Assembly: GCA_930367205.1 (NCBI GenBank)
Contig: OV884009.1
Location: 116,511,454-116,575,453 of the forward strand
Length of the DNA stretch: 64,000 bases
Source: Acanthosoma haemorrhoidale
Taxonomy: Eukaryota; Arthropoda; Insecta; Hemiptera; Acanthosomatidae
Direction of reading: 5' to 3'
Part shown: positions 21,420-31,452 of the stretch, piece after piece
Layout of the letters: the number at the start of each line of letters is the position of its first letter
How positions within the stretch are numbered: the first letter of the stretch is position 1
Position numbers and translations under genes: made by a program
Notes under the pieces: generated by a model
The model's database searches: none
What the model was told of the DNA's origin: nothing
What the model saw: the letters and a program-made list of their open reading frames with translations, nothing else

Positions 21420-23810
21420 GTGAGAGGGATACTGTGCGAGTTGCCAATAATTAGAGTCGAGGGGGGAGAGAGGTGCTTGGTGGATACAGGAAGCACCAAT
21501 ACCATAATGTCACGCGGTGCGTTGGAGCGGCTGTATGGCAGAGAGAGGGCACTCCAGGTCAAGGTATGTAAGTGCAAGTTAATTACCCTGGGCGGGCCCT
21601 GTAAAGTGGTGGGAGAGGCGGTCGTGAATTTAGAGAAATGGGCGAAAAAAAAGGGCGATATTAACGTACATATTGTGGAGTACATGCCGCGCGAGTATGA
21701 AATAATAGTGGGGTGTGACTTATTGGGTCGGGTAGGCGCGCTTGTAGAGAACAAGGGAAAGGAGTGGCGGATCAAGTTGGGGGGGGTTACTTATCAATGT
21801 CAAGGGACCGTAAGAGGTGGGAGTGCGCGGATAGGGGCAGTCAAGAAAGTTGTGGACTGGAGGGAAAGCTTACGTAGGGAGTTCGGAGATATTTTTTACG
21901 TGGAGGGTGATATGCTTGGGGCAACGGGGAAGACAGTACATGAAATCCCATTAAAATCTGACCGAATAACGTACGTGAAGGAGAGACGATATCCGCAGGC
22001 ACTCCGCCAACATATCCGGACAGAAATCGACAGCTTAAGACGACAGGGTATAATCGTTGATAGCACATCCCCTTATAATAGTCCTCTGTGGGCAGTACGA
22101 AAGAAGAGTAAACCGGGAGAGGAGGGGGAGAGATATAGAGTCGTCGTCGATTTTAGAAAATTAAATGAAAACACAACGGATGAGAAGTATCCGATTCCCC
22201 GTTTTGAGGACATTCTCGACAGACTGAATGGAGCCACAATCTTTAGCACTTTGGATTTGAAAGCAGGGTACCATCAAATCAAAATGAGCGCTACCGATCA
22301 ACACAAAACAGCGTTTACTTTCGAGAGGGGGCACTATGAGTTCACTCGGATGCCATTTGGTTTGAAGAACGCTCCGATTACTTTCCAGAGATTGATGGAC
22401 GAAATCCTGAGGGGGATAGACGAGGCGGTATGCCAGATTTATATGGACGATCTGTTGATCTTCAGCCGAACAGAATCCGAACACATCGAAGATCTCCGGA
22501 GGGTATTTCGACGTTTGCGTGAATTCGGGTTAAAATTGTCGATGGAAAAATCATCGCTGGGAGAGGATCGGATCAACTTCTTAGGGCATACCATCTCGAG
22601 GGAGGGAGTCCAGCCGGATTCTGCAAAAGTCGACGCAATTCGAAAGATAGCGGTGCCGAAAGACGTCAAGGGCATTCGGCGACTTTTAGGTACGCTAAAT
22701 TACTATCGGCGTTTTGTGCCAGACATGGCAGAGTATCTCGTACCCATCAGTAACCTGCTGCGGAAGGGGGCGCGGATAGCGATTACACCTATTATGGAGC
22801 AAAACCTTCGAAAATGCATGGCTCGACTGCAAGAGGAACCAATCCTGGCGTTTCCCGATTTTGAGAAGCTATTTACTATCACCACCGACGCAAGTGAGTA
22901 TGCATTGGGAGCGGTGCTGTCGCAGGAGGGAGATGGGGGGGAACAACCAGTGGCGTACGCGAGTCGAAGACTGACCGACACGGAAGCGCGGTACAGTGCC
23001 CTCGAGCGTGAACTTCTTGGCATCATATGGGCTATTGACCATTTTCGTCCATACGTCTTCGGGCGGAGATTCAGAGTACATACGGACCACAGACCTCTTC
23101 AATGGGTGGGGAAGCTTAAGGAATCATCAGCCAGGGTGACACGCTGGAAGGAGTTTTTGTCCCAATACAACCTGGAAATTGTATACAAACCAGGGAAGGA
23201 CAATGTAGTGGCGGACTGGCTATCTCGAGCGATTACCGTAAATGCAGTCGAGGAAGGGGAAACGTCCGGGGATCACAGACAATTTATCCAGGAATGGGCG
23301 CCCGGGGAAGATGGAAGTCGCGGTACGTGGGACGATAGCGATGGGAGCGAACACCAAGAAGCGGAAGAATCTGCCGGAGAACGTCCGGTGGAAATGGAGA
23401 CGATCGAGGAGATGATTAACGATAAACGGCGACAAATTATTTGGAAGACGCAAACAACCGGCCTGATGCGAGCTACTCATGAAAACTATGGCAAGAATAG
23501 TATTACGACAATCTGGTCCCAACCGGGTGTCAAGGGTGACCAAATTTGCCAGGCATTGAAAGATGCATCCAGACCAGGGAAGACCTACCATCTATTTGTC
23601 GGCAACGCGACAGTGTGGGATCTGATCAAGAAATTATGGAGAACAGAACAACTGGGTATTGATCGATCGTTTGTTCGTTGTCTGTCTATGGTCCAGACAC
23701 TGCGTGATGAGGAACGGCAGCGGGAAGTAACGCTTGCCTACCATCAAGGGAAGACGAACCACCGCGGTGCGCCGGAGACTTTGCAAGCATTACAGCGACG
23801 GTACTTCTGA
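21420..23810 (+). CDS. pol: Gypsy B pol, N-terminal part (protease, RT, RNase H, start of integrase)
   Basis: Replication enzyme polyprotein. Using the first possible start (GTG at 21420) as residue 1, the aspartic protease motif VDTGST is at 21-26, reverse transcriptase has FSTLDLKAGYHQI near 275 and YMDD near 341-344, and RNase H has TTDASEYALGAVLSQ near 488 and DHRPLQW near 556. The integrase zinc finger begins with HQGKTNH near 775. The frame is open from the codon after the gag stop (21375), so 21420 is unlikely to be a real start; expression as a gag-pol fusion is more likely. It ends at a TGA (23808-23810) where element A has Trp, so this is probably a nonsense mutation. Confidence 0.93.
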   Translation: MRGILCELPIIRVEGGERCLVDTGSTNTIMSRGALERLYGRERALQVKVCKCKLITLGGPCKVVGEAVVNLEKWAKKKGDINVHIVEYMPREYEIIVGCDLLGRVGALVENKGKEWRIKLGGVTYQCQGTVRGGSARIGAVKKVVDWRESLRREFGDIFYVEGDMLGATGKTVHEIPLKSDRITYVKERRYPQALRQHIRTEIDSLRRQGIIVDSTSPYNSPLWAVRKKSKPGEEGERYRVVVDFRKLNENTTDEKYPIPRFEDILDRLNGATIFSTLDLKAGYHQIKMSATDQHKTAFTFERGHYEFTRMPFGLKNAPITFQRLMDEILRGIDEAVCQIYMDDLLIFSRTESEHIEDLRRVFRRLREFGLKLSMEKSSLGEDRINFLGHTISREGVQPDSAKVDAIRKIAVPKDVKGIRRLLGTLNYYRRFVPDMAEYLVPISNLLRKGARIAITPIMEQNLRKCMARLQEEPILAFPDFEKLFTITTDASEYALGAVLSQEGDGGEQPVAYASRRLTDTEARYSALERELLGIIWAIDHFRPYVFGRRFRVHTDHRPLQWVGKLKESSARVTRWKEFLSQYNLEIVYKPGKDNVVADWLSRAITVNAVEEGETSGDHRQFIQEWAPGEDGSRGTWDDSDGSEHQEAEESAGERPVEMETIEEMINDKRRQIIWKTQTTGLMRATHENYGKNSITTIWSQPGVKGDQICQALKDASRPGKTYHLFVGNATVWDLIKKLWRTEQLGIDRSFVRCLSMVQTLRDEERQREVTLAYHQGKTNHRGAPETLQALQRRYF

Positions 23811-24755
23811 TGGGATATGAAAAAGACGATCCAAGAGATTTTAGGAACGTGCGATATATGTCTTAAGACTAAATATGATCGACACCCACCACAGGGACAA
23901 CAGGAGGAAACACCCACAGCAGAGACGCCACTGAGTGAACTACAGATTGACACGTTCACTTGGAAGGGGTATAAGTGGGTTACGACAATAGATACCTTCA
24001 GTAAGGTAGCTATGGCGTACGCCGTAAAAGACAAATCATCCAACGCCGTCTTACAGGCATTACGAACGTGGTTCCAGTTTTATGGGGTACCGGACCGAAT
24101 CTCGTCTGATGGGGGTAGGGAGTTCGATAATGCAAACGTTCGGACGGAGATGAAAAATCTTGATATCGTGTGGCATCTCAACACCCCAGGACATCCTAAG
24201 AGTCGCGGAGGCATCGAAAGGTTGCACAGTACCTTGAGTGACCACCTGCGTATGTATCAGGTAGAAAAGGGTCTGCCGGCGAACGAGGCGATGCCGAAGG
24301 CAGTGGCGGCATACAATCATTCCATCCACTCCACCACGGGGTTTACGCCGTTCGAGATCCTCTTCGGACTGCGCGCGAGGCGCCGGAACGGGACAGAGAC
24401 GGTGGCGGACGAGGGAATGGCGGAGCAAATGTTAAGTGCTCACTTAGAGCTCGGAAAACTTTGGGGCAAAGTTCGTGACAAAATCGTGAGGGAGAAGGTC
24501 AAGAGAGTTTCTCGGGTAAACCTCAAAGTCCGGGGTCGAATAGGGGACCTTAAAATTGGGACGATTGTATATCGTAAAATTGGCTCTAATCGGAGCAAAG
24601 AGTCGATCAGATACGAGGGTCCATTCAAGGTGGTGGTGATCAGGGAGCATAACATCGTCACCATCGAGAGTACAAGACCTCCGACGAAACGGAGGACCGT
24701 CCACGTCGAACAGTTAAAACTTCCACCAGGGGGGAAGGGTGCTGGCCATGAGTGA
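23811..24755 (+). CDS. pol: Gypsy B pol, C-terminal part (integrase)
   Basis: Direct in-frame continuation after the TGA at 23808-23810. It carries the CC half of the HHCC finger (CDICLKTKYDRHPP), a DDE core (D in LQIDTFTWKG, D in ISSDGGREFD, E in GGIERLHSTL), and a C-terminal module with YEGPFKVVVIREHN. About 312 codons from its first Met. The stop is at 24753-24755, followed by a 3' untranslated stretch. With the upstream stop, integrase cannot be made whole from this copy without readthrough. Confidence 0.92.
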   Translation, partial: WDMKKTIQEILGTCDICLKTKYDRHPPQGQQEETPTAETPLSELQIDTFTWKGYKWVTTIDTFSKVAMAYAVKDKSSNAVLQALRTWFQFYGVPDRISSDGGREFDNANVRTEMKNLDIVWHLNTPGHPKSRGGIERLHSTLSDHLRMYQVEKGLPANEAMPKAVAAYNHSIHSTTGFTPFEILFGLRARRRNGTETVADEGMAEQMLSAHLELGKLWGKVRDKIVREKVKRVSRVNLKVRGRIGDLKIGTIVYRKIGSNRSKESIRYEGPFKVVVIREHNIVTIESTRPPTKRRTVHVEQLKLPPGGKGAGHE

Positions 24756-25184
24756 GTTGGAGTGTCCTCGCTTCTGCACGTAGCCAAATTTGGTATAGTA
24801 TACATACGTACACTTTGTACCATTTGTAGAAGTATTTTTTTTTTTGTTGTTTTTTTAGAATGTACACAGGCTGTGTAGAAATATCGACTTTGCGTAGCGT
24901 GTAAGATGCCATTGTTTTCTGTGAGTAATGAGCCATGTAATTTTTTTTTGTTTTTTTTTTATTTTGTCACTAGTGGCTGCAGTGTTAGAAGCAGCGTTTT
25001 ATTTGGACTATAAGTGTCTTATAAATACGACCGAATGTAAGGGATTACAGGTTGTGTACTGTTTGGGCTGGCCTTCGCTCCCTTAGTACGATTAGGAGAG
25101 TGATCGTAATATCGCCTAAGTCATCCTCAATTTAGACTTAGACTTCATAGTTTACGAGGAGATGTGCGTAAACTGGCAGGGGGG
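24756..25184 (+). other. 3' untranslated region of Gypsy B with polypurine tract
   Basis: About 430 bp with no env-like or other ORF of note, T-rich runs, and a GGCAGGGGGG tract abutting the 3' LTR that would prime plus-strand synthesis. Confidence 0.7.
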
Positions 25185-25371
25185 AGTTAAGCTCCGGGCA
25201 GCATCAGTACTCAACCTTAATCCCCGAACGTCGGGATGTAAACATCCCGAATGTAAATATACAGGGTTATAGACTCGAAATAAACAGTCTAGTTCTAACT
25301 TTCAAGCGTGTTGTTTCTCTGTACCTTTTTTCCCTTTGTTTTGTTAATTCTAAAGCCGGTAAGCATTAACT
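25185..25371 (+). repeat. 3' LTR of Gypsy B
   Basis: 187 bp, paired with 19877-20063 with one mismatch. Confidence 0.95.
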
Positions 25372-25375
25372 TATA

Positions 25376-26958
25376 TGATGATACATAACAAATATGAATG
25401 TGAACATTATTTTTGTTAAACTTACTTAGATGAATATAATTTTTGTTAGGTCCATAAAATCTTTTTATTTTAAAAGTAATTTAATAATTTTATTTTGGCA
25501 TTTACAAGTTAACTATCGGATGACAAAAGCAAAACGATGTGAGACAATGTCTCACAGGCGAGTTCTCATATCCCACTTTCCGTGTTCTGTCGGGTTAAAC
25601 TACAGAGGACACAGAGTTGAATCGTGAAAATAATAACAAATTCCACCTAGACGTACTTCTATGGCTTGACTACACGACAGCAATGATATTAACGGAGTAA
25701 AATAAAGCACGTAAGGGTATCTTGAAAATTGTGAGAGCAGCAACAATGATTTAGTAAAAAGTATTGTGCATAATGTATCACCTTGGGAGAAGATACATTC
25801 TTTTAGTTTTGGGCTCTTTCTTTCTGTTTGCCTCTATATAAATAAATAAGTGGGTATTTTAGTTTCAGTTTAGAGGCCTGGTGTTGGCCAACTATTTTAA
25901 ATGACCCTATCTACACAAAATGGAAAAAGTAAATGTCCACGTTTCTAAGATAGTCTTTTATCTCATTTTCACTAAATTTTTCCTTTTTTTTTGGCATATG
26001 ATTGGTTAACGTTCAACGATATAAATCGTATTCATTTACAATCATTTCCTTTACTTTTAAGTCCTAATATTTTAATATTTTCCGCTATTTCCAACATTTG
26101 ATTTCTCTCTTTTTTATCAGTACCTAAAGCAATCATGCATATTCGAAACGTTCTCCATAAATAAACAAGATCTAAAATCTGATTGAAGACATTTCTTTTT
26201 CATTCATTTATTTCCGATAAATGCAGGAACGGATTAATGACAATTTAGTTATCCGTACAGGGATAATATGAAGCGGGTAAGCGTACTGTTTGTTGATAAT
26301 TGTCAGTCGATACCCAATTGACAAAATCTATAGGTTTAAATGACAGGTTGCCGTGAAACAAAAACTCTCCCAAGGCAGTTGAGTAATAATTAAATAAACA
26401 ATTGCTGATGTAAAGCTGAATGGAAAGGATAAACATTGAAGAGAGATACGATTGTTGTGGAATAAAGAGCATTTTATGCCACCCTCCCTGATACAGCTCA
26501 TTAATACAAGTGTTCTTCATTTACTCCAATTACAAATGGCTAATTCCTAAACATTTTTTTCCCCGCAGTGCTTGCTGCTAATTATAGATGGAGAGGCTCT
26601 ACTTTCAAACGAGTCTGGGGCCGTAAAAATCACCCAGTCGCTCTAAAATTTTAATTGCTTTACCAAAGTACAAAAAAAAATTAACCATAAAAAATTTCGG
26701 TCTCGAGTTTATTTATTAACCAGATTCTGTCTCATTTTTTACCATTCAGAAGAAAGCTAGAAATTTATAACAATACGTTTTGGTTTTCCGAATGTCTCAA
26801 GGCATATTAGAGGCTATATCGCAGATATGATTTCAAAGATACTTCGATTAATAAAGTTTGGATCCGAAACTTGAAATCGTGTGTTTAATTTGACTGGATG
26901 GATTTAATTATTCTAAATTGAATTGTTTGTTTAAAAGGTACACTTCAGCTGCTAAATT
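25376..26958. other. AT-rich spacer, no gene recognised
   Basis: No supported coding region. The short dispersed motif (GAGAGGCTCTACTTTCAAAC) is at 26591-26610. Confidence 0.4.
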
Positions 26959-26962
26959 GTTT

Positions 26963-27117
26963 TGTAGGGACTGGAGGTATCAAGTATTGTTTAAATCTAG
27001 TCAACCTCTTTGTACTAGGTCCTCTTTGTAATTGAACTTTATAGCAGAGTAGAGTGTGTGTGAGAAGACTGTAATAAACCATACTAACCTTAATAAGTGT
27101 TTTGTTAATTACCCACA
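26963..27117 (+). repeat. 5' LTR of Gypsy C
   Basis: 155 bp, paired with 31294-31448. TG...CA termini. Confidence 0.93.
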
Positions 27118-27120
27118 ATT

Positions 27121-27138
27121 TGGTGACCCTGACATGAT
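27121..27138 (+). other. Primer-binding site for tRNA-Trp (Gypsy C)
   Basis: TGGTGACCCTGACATGAT, three bases after the LTR. It matches the tRNA-Trp complement TGGTGACCCCGACGTGAT at 16 of 18 positions. Confidence 0.75.
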
Positions 27139-27158
27139 TGAACTAAGTGATTCCCAGC

Positions 27159-27942
27159 ATGGCGTCGCCGGCAGGAGAAAAATTTGAGGCTAAACTAGAG
27201 GACCAACCGGAGGTAACTAAAGTATCAATTAGAATTCCTCCCTTCTGGGCCGATAAACCTGAATTATGGTTTTATCAAATAGAAGCCCAATTCAATCTTG
27301 TGGGTATTATTAAAGAAGACACGAAATTCAACTATCTTGTTTCTCAGCTAGAAACTAAATATATGGGACATTATTCGAGGTACGGAGGTTAATAAATATA
27401 CTTTAGCTAAGGAGCGTCTTCTTCAGCTGTTTAAGGAGAGCGATACCCAGCAAATGAGGAGGCTGTTGACAGGTTTAGAGTTAGGTGATCTCAAGCCTAG
27501 TCAGTTGCTCCGTAAAATGCAGACTTTGGCTGGTGGGGATATGACAGACAAAATTCTGAGAACGCTGTGGTTGGAAAAACTTCCGGTTTCAATAAAAAAT
27601 ATTGTAATCATTAGCGAGGAGACCTTAGATAAGGTGGCAGTTATGGCAGACAAAATAGCGGAGGTTACCCCTCAGTCAAGTGCCTATTCCGTTAGTCAAG
27701 ACTCAAGTGTAAATGAACTGATGAAAAAAATTGCGAGTCTAGAAATTCAGATTTCTTCGTTGAATTCTAGAAATAGGTCTCGCAGTTCGTCCAGAGATTC
27801 TTCCCATTTGAGGCGCGGTTTTAGCCCCAAAAGAAAATTTTGTTATTTTCACCAGAGATTTGGAAAAAAATGTAGACCAGAAAAATGTACACAACCTTGT
27901 GCTTGGTGGCAGCTGTCGGAAAACTCCCACAAGCAACAGTAG
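27159..27942 (+). pseudogene. gag: Gypsy C gag, frameshifted
   Basis: Capsid protein of a CsRn1-like element. It starts at the ATG at 27159 (MASPAGEKFEAK) and shows the block IPPFWADKPELWFYQIEAQF near residues 25-45. A one-base frame change near 27358 moves the reading from the first frame (stop at 27390-27392) to the next, where RGTEVNKYTLAKERLLQLF continues the capsid. The C-terminus has FCYFHQRFGKKC and KCTQPCAW, the Cys/His arrangement of this group in place of a retroviral knuckle. It ends at a TAG at 27940-27942, overlapping the pol frame. A Ser-rich stretch lies around 27760-27810. Confidence 0.88.
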
Positions 27943-28430
27943 ATGTGGCCTCGGCTGTTTCTAACAATTTAGGCAGTCACAAATTTCGTTTATTTGTCCA
28001 GGATAAAAAAACCAGACTAAAGTTTCTTGTCGATAGTGGAGCAGATGTGTCCATAATTCCGCTAAGATCAAAGTGCGAGTCCCCTAGTAGAGATTTTGTT
28101 TTATTTCCAGCCAACGGATCCATGATACCAACATATGGTGTACAAACTTTAAATATATATTTGGGTTTGCCCCGTCAGTTTCAGTGGCCTTTTATTGTGG
28201 CTAAAGTGAACAAAGGAATAATTGGTGCAGATTTTTTGGCCCATTTTAATCTTTTAATAGATTTAAAAAATAAGAAACTTGTCGATAATGTCACAGGTGC
28301 ACAGATCCGTGGTGAGATTTCAACTATTTCAAATGGTGACATCATTAGCACGGTGTCAAATTCTCAAAGATTTGCTGACTTACTAGCAAAGTTTCCGAAT
28401 CTGACCAAACCAAATTTAATACCTAGTTAA
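27885..28430 (+). CDS. pol: Gypsy C aspartic protease region of pol
   Basis: Start of the pol polyprotein, -1 relative to gag and overlapping it by 58 bases from the first Met. The protease active site is LVDSGADVSIIP, about 50 residues in, followed by the flap-like TYGVQTLNI and the conserved IIGADFLAHFNL, as in retropepsins of this group. It is cut by a TAA at 28428-28430. The same frame continues open beyond that to the RT, with HNVEHYIHTTGRPI just after the stop, so the TAA is most simply a point mutation in one long pol ORF. I doubt the Met at 27885 is used as an independent start. Confidence 0.88.
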   Translation: MYTTLCLVAAVGKLPQATVDVASAVSNNLGSHKFRLFVQDKKTRLKFLVDSGADVSIIPLRSKCESPSRDFVLFPANGSMIPTYGVQTLNIYLGLPRQFQWPFIVAKVNKGIIGADFLAHFNLLIDLKNKKLVDNVTGAQIRGEISTISNGDIISTVSNSQRFADLLAKFPNLTKPNLIPS

Positions 28431-28541
28431 TGCAAGCACAACGTAGAACACTACATTCATACTACCGGAAGGCCGATTTGTTCAAAAGCTAGAAGACTCG
28501 ACTCTAGGAAATTACAGTTAGCGAAGGAGGAGTTTCAATTC

Positions 28542-31082
28542 ATGTTGAATCATGGAATAATACGACCATCGAAATCCGAATGGGCTTCTCCTCTGCATCT
28601 AGTTACGAAGAAGGATGGTTCATTATGCCCCTGTGGTGATTACCGCAGGCTTAATGACCTTACAGTTCCTGATCGCTATCCAATTCCTCGGATAGATGAC
28701 TTCCAGAATATGTTACATAGAAAAACAATTTTTTCTAAAATCGATCTTTTCAAGGCCTATTATCAAGTTCCCATAGCTGAGGAGCATAAATCAAAAACAG
28801 CTATTATCACTCCATTTGGGCTCTTCGAATTTAATGTCATGGCTCCAGGGTTACGATACGCACCCAGCAGTTTCCAACGTTTTATCCATCAAGTTTTTAC
28901 TGGTCTCGATTTTGTGTTTATTTTTTTAGATGATGGCCTAATTGCTTCGTCAACGGAAGAAGAGCACAAGCGTTATTTGGAGATTGTTTTCAACCGCTTG
29001 GACAAATATGGCTTGCGTATAAGTGTAGCCAAATCTATGTTTGGAGTGCAAGAATTGGAATTTTTGGGGTACAGAATCACTCCAGGTGGATCAATACCTC
29101 TTCCAGAGAAGGTCAAGGTCATCGTTAACTGCAAGCTTCCCCAGACTGTTCAGCAGCTTCGCCAGTTTTTGGGAATGCTAAATTTTTACAGAGGATATTT
29201 ACACAAGGCTGCAGAAACTCAAGCCATTTTGCATGACTATCTTAGAGGAGCAAGGAAAAAGGACAATAGGAAAATCACATGGACTCAGAAAGCAGTTGCC
29301 AAATTCGAGCAATGCAAAGTTGATCTCGCTAATGCAACTATGCTCACATATCCTTGCCCAGACTATCCCTTGGCACTTGTCATTGATGCCAGCGATGTTG
29401 GCGTGGGTGGTGTGGTCCAGCAACTTGAACCTAATGGGTGGAGACCTCTAGCTTTTTACTCTAAAAAACTTAATGATGCTCAAAAGTCTTACAGTGCATA
29501 TGACAGAGAGTTGTTGAGCATGTATTTATCGGTCAAGCATTTTAAGCATCTGTTAGAAGGGCGTCACTTTGTGATTTTTACGGATCATAAACCGCTTATT
29601 TTTGCGTTCAAGCAGAGAAATGACAAAGCTTCCCCTCGCCAACAAAGACAATTGCAGTACATATCTGAATTTACCACAGACATCCGCCATATTAGTGGAA
29701 AGCAAAATATTGTTGCGGACACTTTGTCGCGGATTGAGGCTCTAGACGTGTTAGACTTTGACAAGATAGCCGAAGAACAGAAGACGGACAGCGAACTTCA
29801 GAATCTCATGACATCTGATTCTGCATTAAAATTAAAAAGTTACGAGCTTCCTAGTGGAAATCATCTTTGGTGTGATGTCAGTACGGACGCCATCCGGTCA
29901 TTCATCCCCAAGGCATTCCGGCAACAAGTCTTTCATCTTATTCATGATAGAGCTCATCCTGGTATTAAGGCGACCGTCAAGCAGGTATCGGGTAAATATG
30001 TTTGGCTCAATGTTAAAAAGAACATCCAGGATTGGACTAAAGCGTATATGCCATGCCAGCGTACTAAGATCAACCGTCATGTGAAATCTCCGGTAGGACA
30101 ATATAAAGTGCCTGATGAACGTTTAGCTGAGATACATATAGACCTAGTTGGTCCCCTTCCCCCTTCTGAAGGAAACGTTTACGCGTTAACCATGATAGAT
30201 AGATTCACCGGTTGGATGGAAGTTGTACCGCTCAACAACATCACGGCGGAAACAGTTGCTAAGGCTGTTTATAGTCACTGGGTTGCGCGATTTGGTGTTC
30301 CCAAACGCATAAAGAGTGACCAGGGTCGTCAGTTTGACTCGGGATTGTTCAAACACTTTAGTGCGTTATGTGGCGTCAAACTCTACCGCTCTACGCCTTA
30401 TCACCCTCAATGCAACGGCAAGATTGAGCGACTCCACCGTACATTGAAAACAGCATTGAAGGCACATAATTCCCGGAGTTGGACGGAAACTTTGCCAACT
30501 GTGCTGTTAGGCTTGCGAGCAGCAATTCACCCGGATTCTAATTCTTCCCTATCTCAAATGCTCTATGGAAAAACTATCACATTACCTGGAGAATTTTTTG
30601 CAAATGGATCACGGACATTCTCAGATTCACGAGATTGGGTCGGAGAACGTCAAGAGGAAATGCGTCAGCTGAAGCCTGTTCCTGTAAATCACAAGTCTTC
30701 TAGGAGCGTTTTTATTTACAAGGACTTACAGAAGTGCTCACATGTTTTTATGCGCACTGATCGGATCAAGAAACCCCTAGAACCAGCATACGAAGGACCT
30801 TTCCGTGTCATCACCCGTTTAGAAAAATATTTTCGATTGGAAATCCATGGCAAGGACATTGCGGTTTCTATTGACCGGCTAAAACCAGCTTATTTTCTTG
30901 CCGATGAAGATATGAACCAACAAGACTCTTCGACTTTACCTTTAGCCCAGTCGCCAGATGATTTTCCAGTATTGAGGACGCAGCCTACAGACCAGGAGAA
31001 ACAACAGAAGCAAACTGAAACTGTACCAACCTCTACTAGAAGTGGTAGAACTGTGCGGTTTCCTGCAAGATATTTGGGATAA
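28542..31082 (+). CDS. pol: Gypsy C pol: reverse transcriptase, RNase H, integrase
   Basis: An 846-codon frame from its first Met, in phase with the protease upstream. Reverse transcriptase: KIDLFKAYYQVP, then FLDDG at about 128-132 (catalytic Asp pair kept). RNase H: IDASDVGVGGVVQQ near 281 and FTDHKPL near 347. Integrase: zinc finger with His at about 467 and 471 (HDRAHPG), but the first Cys is apparently Tyr (AYMPCQR, near 500), so the HHCC site is damaged. The DDE core looks intact (HIDLVGP, IKSDQGRQF, GKIERLHRTL). A C-terminal GPF-type segment (YEGPFRVITR) ends the enzyme. The stop is at 31080-31082, 211 bp before the 3' LTR. Confidence 0.92.
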   Translation: MLNHGIIRPSKSEWASPLHLVTKKDGSLCPCGDYRRLNDLTVPDRYPIPRIDDFQNMLHRKTIFSKIDLFKAYYQVPIAEEHKSKTAIITPFGLFEFNVMAPGLRYAPSSFQRFIHQVFTGLDFVFIFLDDGLIASSTEEEHKRYLEIVFNRLDKYGLRISVAKSMFGVQELEFLGYRITPGGSIPLPEKVKVIVNCKLPQTVQQLRQFLGMLNFYRGYLHKAAETQAILHDYLRGARKKDNRKITWTQKAVAKFEQCKVDLANATMLTYPCPDYPLALVIDASDVGVGGVVQQLEPNGWRPLAFYSKKLNDAQKSYSAYDRELLSMYLSVKHFKHLLEGRHFVIFTDHKPLIFAFKQRNDKASPRQQRQLQYISEFTTDIRHISGKQNIVADTLSRIEALDVLDFDKIAEEQKTDSELQNLMTSDSALKLKSYELPSGNHLWCDVSTDAIRSFIPKAFRQQVFHLIHDRAHPGIKATVKQVSGKYVWLNVKKNIQDWTKAYMPCQRTKINRHVKSPVGQYKVPDERLAEIHIDLVGPLPPSEGNVYALTMIDRFTGWMEVVPLNNITAETVAKAVYSHWVARFGVPKRIKSDQGRQFDSGLFKHFSALCGVKLYRSTPYHPQCNGKIERLHRTLKTALKAHNSRSWTETLPTVLLGLRAAIHPDSNSSLSQMLYGKTITLPGEFFANGSRTFSDSRDWVGERQEEMRQLKPVPVNHKSSRSVFIYKDLQKCSHVFMRTDRIKKPLEPAYEGPFRVITRLEKYFRLEIHGKDIAVSIDRLKPAYFLADEDMNQQDSSTLPLAQSPDDFPVLRTQPTDQEKQQKQTETVPTSTRSGRTVRFPARYLG

Positions 31083-31293
31083 ATACTTGTTTGAATGAAT
31101 TTTCTATATTCTAATTATTATTCTTTGAAGCTATTCATATATAATAATTTTGTTTCGAATCAATATTTTTCCATTTTGTTTCTTGAATTTTCAGTATATT
31201 TTTTTGAACGATGCTATGAATGCTATAGTTCCTATTAAGGTAATGCACAATTGTGTTTCATAAATATTAACGTGTTCACTGGATAGGGGGTAA

Positions 31294-31448
31294 TGTAGGG
31301 ACTGGAGGTATCAAGTATTGTTTAAATCTAGTCAACCTCTTGGTACTAGAACCTCTTTGTAATTGAACTTTGTAGCAGAGTAGAGTGTGTGTGAGAAGAC
31401 TGTAATAAACCATACTAACCTTAATAAGTGTTTTGTTAATTACCCACA
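31294..31448 (+). repeat. 3' LTR of Gypsy C
   Basis: 155 bp, about four substitutions from the 5' LTR. Preceded by the purine run GGATAGGGGG. Confidence 0.93.
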
Positions 31449-31452
31449 GTTT

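Larger units (their letters stand above)
19877..25371 (+). mobile_element. Ty3/Gypsy element B, nearly intact
   Basis: A 5495-bp element with 187-bp LTRs that differ at one position, flanked by TATA at 19873-19876 and 25372-25375. It has AGTTAA...TTAACT termini, a tRNA-Phe-type primer site, a gag ORF, a pol frame holding protease, reverse transcriptase, RNase H and integrase, and a polypurine tract (GGCAGGGGGG) at the 3' LTR. There is no env-like ORF. The clade is related to Gypsy/errantivirus-type elements by LTR termini and TATA target. Only two in-frame TGA codons separate it from a single open gag-pol frame. Confidence 0.95.
26963..31448 (+). mobile_element. Ty3/Gypsy element C, CsRn1/Kabuki-like
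   Basis: A 4486-bp element with 155-bp LTRs (TGTAGGG...ACCCACA, about four differences) and a GTTT duplication at 26959-26962 and 31449-31452. The primer site is of tRNA-Trp type, as known for the CsRn1 group, and gag has the Cys/His pattern of that group rather than a CCHC knuckle. gag and pol are in different frames with an overlap, fitting -1 frameshifting. It is disabled by a frameshift in gag and a stop between protease and RT. Confidence 0.93.

Noticed and set aside
21167..21775. 202-codon ORF on the minus strand
   Set aside because: Antisense to gag/pol of Gypsy B; no motif of its own.
24756..25184. Possible env gene in Gypsy B
   Set aside because: Only about 430 bp remain between pol and the LTR, with no ORF, signal peptide or membrane segment.
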